From Candidatus Zhuqueibacterota bacterium (GTDB lineage Bacteria; BS750m-G25): a stretch of 18,715 bases of DNA. Location of the stretch: NCBI GenBank assembly GCA_016783505.1, contig JADHWK010000043.1, positions 1 through 18,715 on the forward strand, in the 5' to 3' direction. Within the stretch, counting starts at the first letter, position 1. The number at the start of each line of letters is the position of its first letter. Shown one piece after another: positions 1 through 6,708 of this stretch. The notes under the pieces are model-generated. The model worked only from the letters and a program-made list of their open reading frames with translations, was not told the origin of the DNA and searched no databases. The position numbers were made by a program, and so were the translations under genes.

Positions 1-19
1 GAACTAGCAGAAACTGTGG

Positions 20-38
20 AACACTGAAAAACACCGAA
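20..38. repeat. AACACNGAA pair, copy 1
   Basis: AACACTGAA (20-28) and AACACCGAA (30-38) lie exactly 10 nt apart. The same arrangement recurs at 3998-4016 and 4072-4089. CACCGAA at 32-38 can also pair with TTCGGTG at 84-90, giving a weak long-loop hairpin upstream of rseP. Function is unknown; this looks like dispersed spacer repeat material. Confidence 0.55.
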
Positions 39-134
39 AAAATTTAAATAAGGACGCAGGCAATTTATTTTATTATGTTTTTATTCGGTGATTCTTAACT
101 ATTCATTGCTTTCAGAATCTGGGATAAAGCAACC

Positions 135-1202
135 ATGATTCTTACCCTAATTGCTTTTATTATCGTCATTGGCGTTATCGTATTCGTTCACGAGTTCGGC
201 CATTTTATAGCCGCCAAATTAGTGGGTATCCGGGTGGAGCGCTTTTCCCTGGGTTTCCCCCCAAAAGTGGTAAGTAAACGGATCGGGGATACGGAATATT
301 GCATCTCCTGGATTCCATTGGGTGGATACGTCAAGATGGCGGGGATGGTGGACGAAAGCCTGGACGGGACGGGGATCACCGGTGCCCCCTGGGAGTTTGA
401 ATCCAAGAATACCTGGCAAAAGGCATTCGTCCTCTTTTCCGGGGTGCTGATGAACTTTCTGCTGGCCGTCTTTTTATACGGCTTCATTACCCTGGTGGTA
501 GGCATCGGCGAAATTCGTACCACTGAGGTAAACCGGGTGAGTGAAGGCTTTCCAGCCGCCCAGGCGGGTATCCAGCCCGGGGATGTAATCCTGGCGGTGG
601 ACGGTTCAACCGTGCAAAAATGGGAACAGATGTCCAAAATCATCCATAATAAGCCGGAAGAGACCGTAGTAGTCAGATGGCAGCGAGACGGTGTGATATT
701 TGAAGTCCCCATTCAGACCAGGGCTGAGTGGGTGCTGGACCGAACTAAGATGAAGCCCATCGGATTGATAGGCATCGAACCGGTCATCCACTACCGCCGG
801 GCGGGCCTGTTTGAGGCTTTAGGAAGGGGGACCCTGACCACCGCAGGCATCGTCGGTCTTGGGGTTGTATCGGTGAAGATGTTGATTACGGGGGAAGCCT
901 CCCTTAAGGATCTGGTGGGTCCCATAGGAATTGCCAGGCTCTCCGGCGAAAGCGTCCGCATGGGGATTCTCCCCTTCTTGGGTTTTATCGCCTTCATCAG
1001 CGTTTCTATTGGATTTTTGAATATTTTGCCCCTCCCGGTTCTGGATGGGGGCCATCTACTTACCATCTTCATCGAGGGCATCCGGGGCCGGCGCATCTCG
1101 ACCAAGGTCAAAATGGCGGTTCAACAGGTAGGTCTTCTGTTGCTGTTAATCCTGATGGGGGTCATCGTCTACAACGACATCTTAAGATGGCTCGGGAAAT
1201 GA
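135..1202 (+). CDS. rseP: RIP metalloprotease RseP (site-2 protease)
   Basis: Inner-membrane zinc metalloprotease that cuts transmembrane substrates within the bilayer; in model bacteria it cleaves anti-sigma factors (sigma-E type envelope stress response) and remnant signal peptides. The 355-aa product has the HEFGH zinc motif at residues 19-23 in the first membrane helix, a single PDZ domain at about 125-195 (including QAGIQPGDVI), GPIGIA at 262-267, and the NxxPxPxLDGG motif with D304 as the third zinc ligand, followed by a last membrane helix (about 331-347). Length fits the one-PDZ members of the family; E. coli RseP has two PDZ domains. The ATG at 135 opens directly into the first helix, so the start is secure, though the ribosome binding site is weak. 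In many genomes rseP follows dxr; the upstream gene lies outside this window. The last codons run into TGGAA-rich spacer sequence. Confidence 0.96.
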   Translation: MILTLIAFIIVIGVIVFVHEFGHFIAAKLVGIRVERFSLGFPPKVVSKRIGDTEYCISWIPLGGYVKMAGMVDESLDGTGITGAPWEFESKNTWQKAFVLFSGVLMNFLLAVFLYGFITLVVGIGEIRTTEVNRVSEGFPAAQAGIQPGDVILAVDGSTVQKWEQMSKIIHNKPEETVVVRWQRDGVIFEVPIQTRAEWVLDRTKMKPIGLIGIEPVIHYRRAGLFEALGRGTLTTAGIVGLGVVSVKMLITGEASLKDLVGPIGIARLSGESVRMGILPFLGFIAFISVSIGFLNILPLPVLDGGHLLTIFIEGIRGRRISTKVKMAVQQVGLLLLLILMGVIVYNDILRWLGK

Positions 1203-1276
1203 TGGAATAATGGATAAATGGCCAGCGAAACAGACTTACAAACTTTAAAAATCGTGAACACACAACGTTTCTGGAT

Positions 1277-1471
1277 AAGTATATCAGGTTATCAGGGTAC
1301 CTGCCCGCAAAATCTTGGCAGGCGGGTCAGTGGGAAGAATATCGGTCAGTCGCCCGACTGATCAGAAGACCAGAAGAACAGGATAAAATAATCGAGTTAA
1401 ATATTGCACGTAGAAAATAATCTGGTGTTCTGATACCCTGATCTCCTTCCTACTGATTTGCTGATTTACTT
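1277..1471. repeat. Dispersed palindromic element, copy 1 (about 195 bp)
   Basis: The left end AAGTATATCAG (1277-1287) is complementary, with one mismatch, to the right end CTGATTTACTT (1461-1471). Inside, ATCAGAAGACCAGA (1361-1374) pairs with TCTGGTGTTCTGAT (near 1421-1434). Positions 1361-1440 match 4143-4222 at 69 of 80 bases without a gap. It carries an extra stretch of about 65 nt at 1296-1360 that copy 2 lacks. It encodes nothing obvious, so it is MITE- or REP-like rather than an autonomous element. Confidence 0.75.
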
Positions 1472-1527
1472 TAACATCTCGGAATTTCTAAGAACTCATT
1501 GAAAATATGGTGTTATTTAAATATTAC

Positions 1528-1634
1528 TGGAATATTGGAATGCTGGAAGGTTGGAAGATTGTACCCTAGCTTGGCAGGCAAGACCTGCAAGAAAAGGTTG
1601 AGTTTACCCATTCTTCCATTCATCCATCATTCCA
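1528..1634. repeat. Phased TGGAANNN array with inverted partner
   Basis: Four consecutive 8-bp units start at 1528, 1536, 1544 and 1552, each TGGAA plus three variable bases. The stretch at about 1607-1633, read on the other strand, has the same 8-nt beat (TGGAATGA, TGGATGAA, TGGAAGAA). The two arms can form an imperfect hairpin around a loop of about 50 nt. Similar TGGAATAATGGA words occur at the rseP stop codon and, inverted, near 4260-4275. Confidence 0.5.
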
Positions 1635-1658
1635 GTTGCCCCGCAGGGGCTAAGTTCA
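1632..1658. repeat. CCAGTTGCCCC / GGGGCTnAGTTCA unit, copy 1
   Basis: CCAGTTGCCCC (1632-1642) and GGGGCTAAGTTCA (1646-1658) are separated by 3 nt and form a tight GCCCC-GCA-GGGGC hairpin. The same two halves flank a 42-nt stretch at 4288-4353, with a single mismatch in the right half. Both copies sit upstream of a gene start. Confidence 0.5.
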
Positions 1659-1663
1659 ATTAT

Positions 1664-3121
1664 ATGAATCTTGTCACTATGAATTTTGGGAAAAGTAAAA
1701 TATTAATTGTCAATTCATTTCTCATAGTCTTTCTGTGGTTTTCGGGTTGTTCCCATCGAGTGGGTATCCTGAAAAAAGACTTAGGGGAGAAGCCCCGTTT
1801 TCATCACCCTAAGGCGCTGGAGCACTTCATCCAGGGGAACATTTACGAGCTGCAGGATGAGTTCCACCGGGCCATCGTCGAGTATCAGGAAGCCCTCCAG
1901 TATGAAAACCGGTCCCCCGACATCTACTTCTGTCTGGGGCGGGATTTCTACTATCTGGGTAAGTTCGATTCTGCCATTATGCAGTTAAATAGGTGTCTGG
2001 GGATTGACCCTGATTTTGTCGAGGCCCATCACCTTTTAGCGGGGATCTATGGGGCCCTGGATAGGTGGGACCTGGCGGAGGGTCATTATCAAAAGGAAAT
2101 CATCCTCGATAAAAACGCTACCGATGCCTTCTACCGGCTGGCCCAGATATATCTAAAAAAGGACGAGCCCTTGCAGGCGGTGAAAGTCTACCGGAGTCTA
2201 ATGGAGGTCAGCGGCCCCGATCTAGAACTTTTGGGGAGGATTGCCAGCCTGTATGTAGCCCAACGGGATTACGACCGGGCTCTCCAGGTTTACCGACAGA
2301 TTCTCGGGATGGTCCCTGGGGAAGTCCAGGTTCTGAAGGCGATGGGGGCTATCTACGCCACCCAAAACCAATTGGATCAAGCAATAGATGCTTATCGAGA
2401 GGCGGTGGGGACGGGGAAGGCCGATGCCCAGACCTGGCTTAATCTGGCCTACCTGCTGAACCGGGAAGGTGATTATTCGGATGCGGTGACCGTATTGGAA
2501 GATGCCATCATTTTTTTTCCAGACGATGCCCAATTGTATGACCTCAAGGGACATTCCCTGGAGCGGATGAAGAAATATTATGAAGCATTAGAAGCGTTGA
2601 AGCACGCCTTTTCGTTGGATTCTACCAGTGTTTCACCCCTGATTACCATAGGTTATATTTATGATGAGTTAAATCAGTTCGAGCAATCGGTGGCGGTCTA
2701 CGAGAGGGCGTTAGCGATTCAACCCGATGAACCCACAATTCTTAATAACTACAGCTACATTTTGGCGGAGGAGGGGACGAGACTTGACGCAGCACTGATT
2801 ATGTCCCGAAAGGCGGTAACCAAACATCCCCGGAACGCCTCTTACCTGGACACCATCGGGTGGATTTTTTTTAAGCTGGGGGACTACCAAAAAGCGAGGG
2901 ATTATATCCAAAAAGCGGTGGCCATCGAAACGGAAAATGCCATTATATATGACCACTTGGGGGATGTTTTTCAAGCCCTGAAAGATAAGGAAAAGGCCCG
3001 TCTGCACTGGAAAAGAGCCCTGGAATTGGATCAGGACAATGAGAAGATAAGGGAAAAGCTGGCCCCGTACGGTGGGGAGCAGGCGGGCGACCTGCCCGAC
3101 CAGGGAGAGCCAGAGGAATAG
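1664..3121 (+). CDS. TPR-repeat lipoprotein
   Basis: Predicted lipid-anchored protein of about 12 tandem tetratricopeptide repeats, a scaffold for protein-protein contacts in the periplasmic space; no catalytic domain is visible. From the ATG at 1664 it has 485 aa. A hydrophobic signal peptide ends in the lipobox WFSGC with Cys29 as lipidation site, and repeats fill about residues 50-460. The C-terminal block (NNYSYILAEEG, LDTIGWIFFKLGDY, HLGDVFQAL, ARLHWKRALELD) is a form common in TPR lipoproteins of uncultured diderms. A Gly/Glu-rich tail follows. The frame is open back to a TTG at 1499, but those codons are repeat sequence and would put 55 residues before the signal peptide. The ATG at 1679 is an equally good start; ribosome binding sites for both are weak. 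It lies 30 nt before the next lipoprotein gene, so the two are probably cotranscribed. Partner and exact role are unknown. Confidence 0.85.
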   Translation: MNLVTMNFGKSKILIVNSFLIVFLWFSGCSHRVGILKKDLGEKPRFHHPKALEHFIQGNIYELQDEFHRAIVEYQEALQYENRSPDIYFCLGRDFYYLGKFDSAIMQLNRCLGIDPDFVEAHHLLAGIYGALDRWDLAEGHYQKEIILDKNATDAFYRLAQIYLKKDEPLQAVKVYRSLMEVSGPDLELLGRIASLYVAQRDYDRALQVYRQILGMVPGEVQVLKAMGAIYATQNQLDQAIDAYREAVGTGKADAQTWLNLAYLLNREGDYSDAVTVLEDAIIFFPDDAQLYDLKGHSLERMKKYYEALEALKHAFSLDSTSVSPLITIGYIYDELNQFEQSVAVYERALAIQPDEPTILNNYSYILAEEGTRLDAALIMSRKAVTKHPRNASYLDTIGWIFFKLGDYQKARDYIQKAVAIETENAIIYDHLGDVFQALKDKEKARLHWKRALELDQDNEKIREKLAPYGGEQAGDLPDQGEPEE

Positions 3122-3124
3122 GAA

Positions 3125-3142
3125 AGTCCACTTTAATGGACT
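3125..3142 (+). other. Small hairpin between the two lipoprotein genes
   Basis: AGTCCA (3125-3130) is perfectly complementary to TGGACT (3137-3142) across a 6-nt loop. It begins 4 nt after the TPR stop codon. No T-run follows, so it is not a typical terminator; it may be a processing or stability hairpin, or chance. Confidence 0.35.
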
Positions 3143-3151
3143 GATATTAGT

Positions 3152-4009
3152 GTGTTTCAACATGGTGAAATGGTGACAAAATCTTTTCCCTGGATTCGAT
3201 TTGCACTGATTGGGGTGCTTTTATCCGCCATGGGATGCGGTTATCTGGTTAAAAAAAGGATCCCCCGGGTTGATTATTATACACCGGAAATGGTGGTTCA
3301 AAGGGTGAATGAAAACCAAAAGGGGTTGAAGAATTTTATCGGGTCGGCAGAAGTTAAGATAGATTCCCCTGGGGGGACCCAGAGAATATCAGCCCGACTG
3401 GCCTACATAGCTGGGGACTCATTATTTCTGGACATTCACGGTCCCTTCGGGATGACCGTGGGCCGGGCCATGATCGAAGGGACCCGGTTTAGTTTTTACA
3501 GCCCCTTTACCAATCAGTGCTTTTACGGTGACATAGACGACCTTGATGAGGCGGGTTATTGGGGAGGGTTCGATCCGGCGGGGCTAGCAAAATCCATCGG
3601 GGGAACTGAAGATGTGCTCCCCCAGGATTTAGCCCATCTGGAGGGGTTCCAGCAGGATGAAGCTACCTTTACCCTAACCTTCTTGAATGGGGGAGAAAAG
3701 AGGGTGGTGGTGGATAAGTCCTGGATGACGGTAAAGAGGGTGGAATATTTTAACCCTGCGGGTCAATTAACCCTGGTAAAGCTATACGGAGATTTTGGCC
3801 TGCACGGTGGGACCGTTTTCCCGGGCAGAATTATTCTGAGCTATCCCCCCCAGGAGACCACCCTCACCCTCAATTTTTCCGAATTAGATTTAAATGTCAG
3901 AAGTCCCCAGAAGGCCTTTCAGATGGGGATCCCGGCGGATGCGGAATGGGTGAACGTCTCCGGTATTGAGTCTGAGAACTTGAACCCGGATTCGGAAAAC
4001 ACAGAATAA
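3152..4009 (+). CDS. DUF4292-family (LolB-like) lipoprotein
   Basis: Predicted lipoprotein of 285 aa resembling DUF4292, a family with a LolA/LolB-like half-barrel fold that may bind lipid or lipoprotein. Features seen: a short signal peptide ending SAMGC with Cys29; a segment of about 48-115 with the family-typical rhythm (KNFIGSAEVKI, ISARLAYIAGDSLFLDIHGPFGM), then SFYSPFTNQCFYGD; and C-terminal strands (VVVDKSWMTVKRVEYF, TLTLNFSELDLN). The lipobox is slightly non-canonical because Met is at -2. The GTG at 3152 is the longest plausible start; the ATG at 3170 would give 279 aa and keeps the signal peptide. Neither has a strong ribosome binding site. Placement right after a TPR lipoprotein suggests a joint envelope role. 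The final codons (Asn-Thr-Glu-stop) fall inside an AACACNGAA repeat pair, so the natural C-terminus may have been reshaped by that insertion. Confidence 0.75.
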   Translation: MFQHGEMVTKSFPWIRFALIGVLLSAMGCGYLVKKRIPRVDYYTPEMVVQRVNENQKGLKNFIGSAEVKIDSPGGTQRISARLAYIAGDSLFLDIHGPFGMTVGRAMIEGTRFSFYSPFTNQCFYGDIDDLDEAGYWGGFDPAGLAKSIGGTEDVLPQDLAHLEGFQQDEATFTLTFLNGGEKRVVVDKSWMTVKRVEYFNPAGQLTLVKLYGDFGLHGGTVFPGRIILSYPPQETTLTLNFSELDLNVRSPQKAFQMGIPADAEWVNVSGIESENLNPDSENTE

Positions 4010-4016
4010 CACTGAA
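3998..4016. repeat. AACACNGAA pair, copy 2, overlapping a stop codon
   Basis: AACACAGAA (3998-4006) and AACACTGAA (4008-4016) are 10 nt apart and span the last three codons and the TAA of the DUF4292-like gene. Confidence 0.5.
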
Positions 4017-4071
4017 ATTACCAAAAAAACAACTTAGCGCAGCGGAGACGCAAACGCATATTTTAAAATTT

Positions 4072-4089
4072 AACACCGAACAACACTGA
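4072..4089. repeat. AACACNGAA pair, copy 3
   Basis: AACACCGAA (4072-4080) and AACACTGAG (4082-4090) recur with the same 10-nt offset as the pairs at 20 and 3998; the second unit differs at its last base. Confidence 0.5.
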
Positions 4090-4128
4090 GAAAACATTTT
4101 AAATCAAAAATTTTAAATGCCTTGCACT

Positions 4129-4258
4129 AAGTATATCAGTTGATCAGAAGACCAGAAGAACAGAACGAGATAAACGAGTTAAACATCGCTCGAAGAAAAT
4201 AATCTGGTATTCTGATATCCTGGTCAGTCCGGCGCCTTACGGATATTCTGATATACTT
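4129..4258. repeat. Dispersed palindromic element, copy 2 (130 bp)
   Basis: The ends are a perfect 11-bp inverted repeat: AAGTATATCAG (4129-4139) and CTGATATACTT (4248-4258). An inner arm ATCAGAAGACCAGA (4143-4156) pairs with TCTGGTATTCTGAT (4203-4216) at 13 of 14 positions. The core 4143-4222 matches copy 1 at 69 of 80 bases. No coding capacity was seen. Confidence 0.8.
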
Positions 4259-4287
4259 TTATTCCATTATTCCCTACGGGCTGTAGG

Positions 4288-4353
4288 CCAGTTGCCCCGA
4301 ACCTTTCGGCCCCAAAGGTCTTGGGAAACGATCTTGGGATGGGGCTTAGTTCA
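4288..4353. repeat. CCAGTTGCCCC / GGGGCTnAGTTCA unit, copy 2
   Basis: CCAGTTGCCCC (4288-4298) and GGGGCTTAGTTCA (4341-4353) match the halves at 1632-1658. Here 42 nt separate them, including CCGAACCTTTCGG, a hairpin of the same type as those at 11917 and 11992. Confidence 0.5.
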
Positions 4354-4397
4354 TGTTAGACTGGCTGAAAAACCAGCCTTGAGATTCCAATAATTTG

Positions 4398-4407
4398 AAG
4401 GGGAGGT
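4398..4407 (+). promoter_or_regulatory. Strong ribosome binding site for a TTG start
   Basis: AAGGGGAGGT ends 3 nt before TTG at 4411. No ATG or GTG in the same frame lies between, and the family's N-terminal strand begins a few codons later, so the TTG start is well supported. Confidence 0.8.
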
Positions 4408-4410
4408 ACG

Positions 4411-5361
4411 TTGTACAAAGGCAAGACCATCTGCGTTGTGGTACCGGCTTATAATGAAGAGAAACTGATCGGCCGGGTCATTGAAACTATGCCCGATTTT
4501 GTGGACAAAATTGTTATCGTTGATGATGTAAGCAAGGATAATACAGTTAAAGTGGTTAAAAGATATGAAAATCCCTTGGAAGGGCGACTGATTTTGATTG
4601 AGCATGAGAAGAATAAGGGGGTTGGCGGGGCAATAGCTACTGGCTATAAGTGGGCACGGGATAACAGAATAGATGTCTCAGTAGTCATGGCTGGAGATGC
4701 TCAAATGAATCCCGCTGATTTGCCAAATTTCCTCGATCCTGTGGTAGGTAATGAGGTGGATTATACCAAGGGCAATCGGCTGTTTACCGGTGATGCCTTT
4801 AGGGTTATCCCAAAATCCCGTTACTTTGGCAATTCGGCTTTGTCACTTCTGACCAAAATTGCCTCTGGATACTGGCACATTGCCGATTCGCAGTCGGGTT
4901 ACACCGCGACTTCACTGAAGGTTCTTCAGTCGTTAGATCTTGACAGAATTTATAAAAGGTTTGGTATGCCAAACGACATACTGGTTAAATTGAACATTTA
5001 CAACTTTCGGGTGAGGGATATACCTACTACGCCTGTTTATAATATCGGTGAGAAGTCGGGAATTAAAATTTGGAAGGTCATTTTCTCAATCAGTTTTTTA
5101 TTGGTGAAGCGCTTTTTCTGGAGGATGAAGGAGAAATACGTGATCAGGGATTTTCATCCCTTGGTTTTCTTCTACGGATTGGCCTTTATGCTTTTGACAC
5201 TAAGCCTTCCTCTTTTGGGGAGGCTTATATATGTTTGGATAACGACTGGTAACATTCCAAAAGTTAATGCATTGGCTTTGATGTTCGCTTTGATAGCAGG
5301 GCTGCAATCCCTGTTCTTCGCCATGTGGTTTGACATGGAATACAACAAGGACTTGAAATAA
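4411..5361 (+). CDS. GT2 glycosyltransferase, DPM1/polyprenyl-phosphate type
   Basis: Predicted inverting glycosyltransferase that moves a sugar from a nucleotide donor, probably to polyprenyl phosphate on the cytoplasmic face. The 316-aa protein has a GT-A domain at about 6-210: VVVPAYNEEKLI (9-20), IVIVDDVSKDNT (34-45) with acidic residues D38-D39 for nucleotide binding, KNKGVGGAIATGY (68-79), and GDAQM (95-99) at the DXD position. DSQSGYTA (159-166) fits the family's acceptor-side segment. Two C-terminal membrane helices (about 251-277 and 286-308) anchor it. The TTG start follows a strong ribosome binding site. It is the first gene of the glycan locus, 17 nt before a GT4 gene. Sugar and acceptor cannot be read from the sequence; direct transfer to a growing glycan is the alternative. 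Confidence 0.88.
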   Translation: MYKGKTICVVVPAYNEEKLIGRVIETMPDFVDKIVIVDDVSKDNTVKVVKRYENPLEGRLILIEHEKNKGVGGAIATGYKWARDNRIDVSVVMAGDAQMNPADLPNFLDPVVGNEVDYTKGNRLFTGDAFRVIPKSRYFGNSALSLLTKIASGYWHIADSQSGYTATSLKVLQSLDLDRIYKRFGMPNDILVKLNIYNFRVRDIPTTPVYNIGEKSGIKIWKVIFSISFLLVKRFFWRMKEKYVIRDFHPLVFFYGLAFMLLTLSLPLLGRLIYVWITTGNIPKVNALALMFALIAGLQSLFFAMWFDMEYNKDLK

Positions 5362-5378
5362 AAATTAGCGAGAGGTAA

Positions 5379-6509
5379 ATGAGAGTTTGCTACTTTGGGG
5401 CATATGAAGAAGAAAAAGATCCGCGCAATACAGTCATAATTAAAGGTTTGAGAAAGAACGGTATAGAAGTAAAGGAATGTAATATTCCTATTTGGAGTGA
5501 AATAAGGAGTGGTTATAAAAGCAAGCCTGGGATGCTGGAAATCATCAAATTTTTCCCAAAACTCCTATTAACCTATCTTAAACTTATCAAGAAATATATT
5601 CCGATTGGTGATTATGATGTTATGATTGTGGGCTTTCCAGGGCATTTTGATATGCCTTTGGCAAGACTACTTACAAAAATTTCAGGAAGACCACTGGTCT
5701 TTGATGCTTTTACTTCGCTATATGGAACTTTTGTTGCTGATAGAAAATTTGTTGAAAGAGGTTCTTGGAAAGCTAAGTTACTTCATACTGTGGACAAATG
5801 GTCTTGCAGACTTGCAGATATGATTTTGGTAGATACTGATCAGCACATAGATTACTTTAATAATATGTTCAAAATTGGTAAAAGAAAACTTCGAAGGATC
5901 TTTGTTGGAGCAGATGAGGATATATTCTATCCGCGGGTGAACAGAAAGAATAATAATTTTTTAGTTTTGTTTTACGGGACTTTCATTCCATTACATGGAA
6001 TAGAATATATAATTAAGGCAGCAAAACAGTTAGAAAAATATAAAGACATCAAATTTCAGATTATTGGTTCTGGTCAGACTTCATGGTATATTGAACAGTT
6101 GTCCGAAGAGTTGAGAGTGAACAATGTTTTGTTTATCGAAGAATGGGTACCTTATAAGACCATGCCAGAATACATTGCAAGAGCAGACATCTGTTTGGGA
6201 ATTTTTGGAAATACAAAAAAAGCTAAAATGGTTATACCAACTAAAGTGTTTCAAGCCTTAGCAATGAAGAAACCTATAATAACAGGGGATTCACCTGCAG
6301 CGAGAGAAGTATTAACTGATAGAGAAAATGCTGTATTATGTACGATGGCAGATGCTGAGGCTTTAGCGGAATCGACATTATTATTAAAACAAAATAAAAA
6401 GTTAAGAGAAAAGATAGCCGAAAATAGCTATAAGTTATTTAAGGAGAAATTTTCTTTAAAAGTGATAGGTATTGAAGTTAGAAGAATTTTGCAAGAATTA
6501 ACCAATTGA
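5379..6509 (+). CDS. GT4-family glycosyltransferase, AT-rich
   Basis: Predicted retaining GT-B glycosyltransferase (family 4) adding a sugar to a lipid-linked glycan in the cytoplasm. Of 376 aa, the N-terminal Rossmann half covers about 1-170 and the C-terminal donor-binding half about 175-370. Motifs include GADEDIFYP (177-185), LVLFYGTFIPLHGIEYIIKA (195-214), FQIIGSGQ (226-233), and PTKVFQALAMKKPIITGDSP (287-306), where the usual E-x7-E is weak (the first acidic residue is not obvious). The ATG follows AGAGGT with short spacing, 17 nt after the preceding gene. Base composition is strikingly AT-rich: the row 5941-6000 has 16 G+C in 60, against 42 in 60 at 14041-14100. That, with a decayed gene directly downstream, points to import by transfer. 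Sugar specificity is unknown. Confidence 0.85.
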   Translation: MRVCYFGAYEEEKDPRNTVIIKGLRKNGIEVKECNIPIWSEIRSGYKSKPGMLEIIKFFPKLLLTYLKLIKKYIPIGDYDVMIVGFPGHFDMPLARLLTKISGRPLVFDAFTSLYGTFVADRKFVERGSWKAKLLHTVDKWSCRLADMILVDTDQHIDYFNNMFKIGKRKLRRIFVGADEDIFYPRVNRKNNNFLVLFYGTFIPLHGIEYIIKAAKQLEKYKDIKFQIIGSGQTSWYIEQLSEELRVNNVLFIEEWVPYKTMPEYIARADICLGIFGNTKKAKMVIPTKVFQALAMKKPIITGDSPAAREVLTDRENAVLCTMADAEALAESTLLLKQNKKLREKIAENSYKLFKEKFSLKVIGIEVRRILQELTN

Positions 6510-6708
6510 GAAGAACATCCATGACTTTTATACCGATGCCCAGATATTTATTCTGAAAAGTGGGGTAGTGGCGGTTATCTCTGATTTTAAGAGACTGATG
6601 GTAACTGGAGATAAAACGTGCAAGTTCAGTTTAAAGAAGGTTGACAAGGGCCATTTGGGTGGACTGAAGGAGTTATTTAAAGTCATGAAAGAAGGCAAAC
6701 CACTGTAG
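6505..6708 (+). pseudogene. C-terminal remnant of a Gfo/Idh/MocA-type oxidoreductase
   Basis: A frame open from just after a TAA (6499-6501) to the TAG at 6706-6708 encodes about 67 residues with no proper start codon, overlapping the GT4 stop. Pieces such as AVISDFKRLMVTGD, a basic stretch, then KVDKGHLGGLKELFKVMKEG match the pattern at the end of bi-domain (alcohol dehydrogenase plus Gfo/Idh/MocA) oxidoreductases found in polysaccharide loci, which read ...DDFR.L ... KGH..E...F..A...G. I recognise this from family knowledge, not a search. The N-terminal several hundred residues are missing, so this is a deletion remnant, probably left when the AT-rich GT4 gene was inserted or exchanged. Confidence 0.5.

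Larger units (their letters stand above)
1203..1663. other. Repeat-mosaic spacer between rseP and the TPR lipoprotein gene
   Basis: No convincing gene in this 461-nt stretch. It contains a palindromic element (1277-1471), an insert in it with CCTGCC (1300-1305) opposite GGCAGG (1317-1322), a phased TGGAANNN array with an inverted partner (1528-1634), and a CCAGTTGCCCC unit that runs up to the next start. CTTGGCAGGC occurs twice (near 1314 and 1570). No clear promoter or U-tract terminator was seen. Confidence 0.6.
4010..4410. other. Repeat-mosaic spacer before the glycan locus
   Basis: This 401-nt stretch has no credible gene. In order it holds the end of AACACNGAA pair 2, AACACNGAA pair 3 (4072-4089), the second palindromic element (4129-4258), inverted TGGAA-type words (about 4260-4275), the second CCAGTTGCCCC unit (4288-4353) with an inner CCGAA/TTCGG hairpin (4297-4309), and a 5-bp hairpin GGCTG/CAGCC (4363-4378) shortly before the ribosome binding site of the next gene. 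No convincing sigma-70 promoter was seen. Confidence 0.6.

Noticed and set aside
188-712. Minus-strand open frame opposite rseP
   Set aside because: It is a shadow of a clearly conserved + strand protein, with no ribosome binding site or recognisable motif.
1499-1663. N-terminal extension of the TPR protein from a TTG at 1499
   Set aside because: The 55 extra codons consist of TGGAANNN and CCAGTTGCCCC repeat sequence, have no ribosome binding site, and would put a lipoprotein signal peptide in the middle of the protein.
1277-4258. CRISPR array or tandem repeats
   Set aside because: The repeated units are two diverged copies almost 3 kb apart, without regular spacers.
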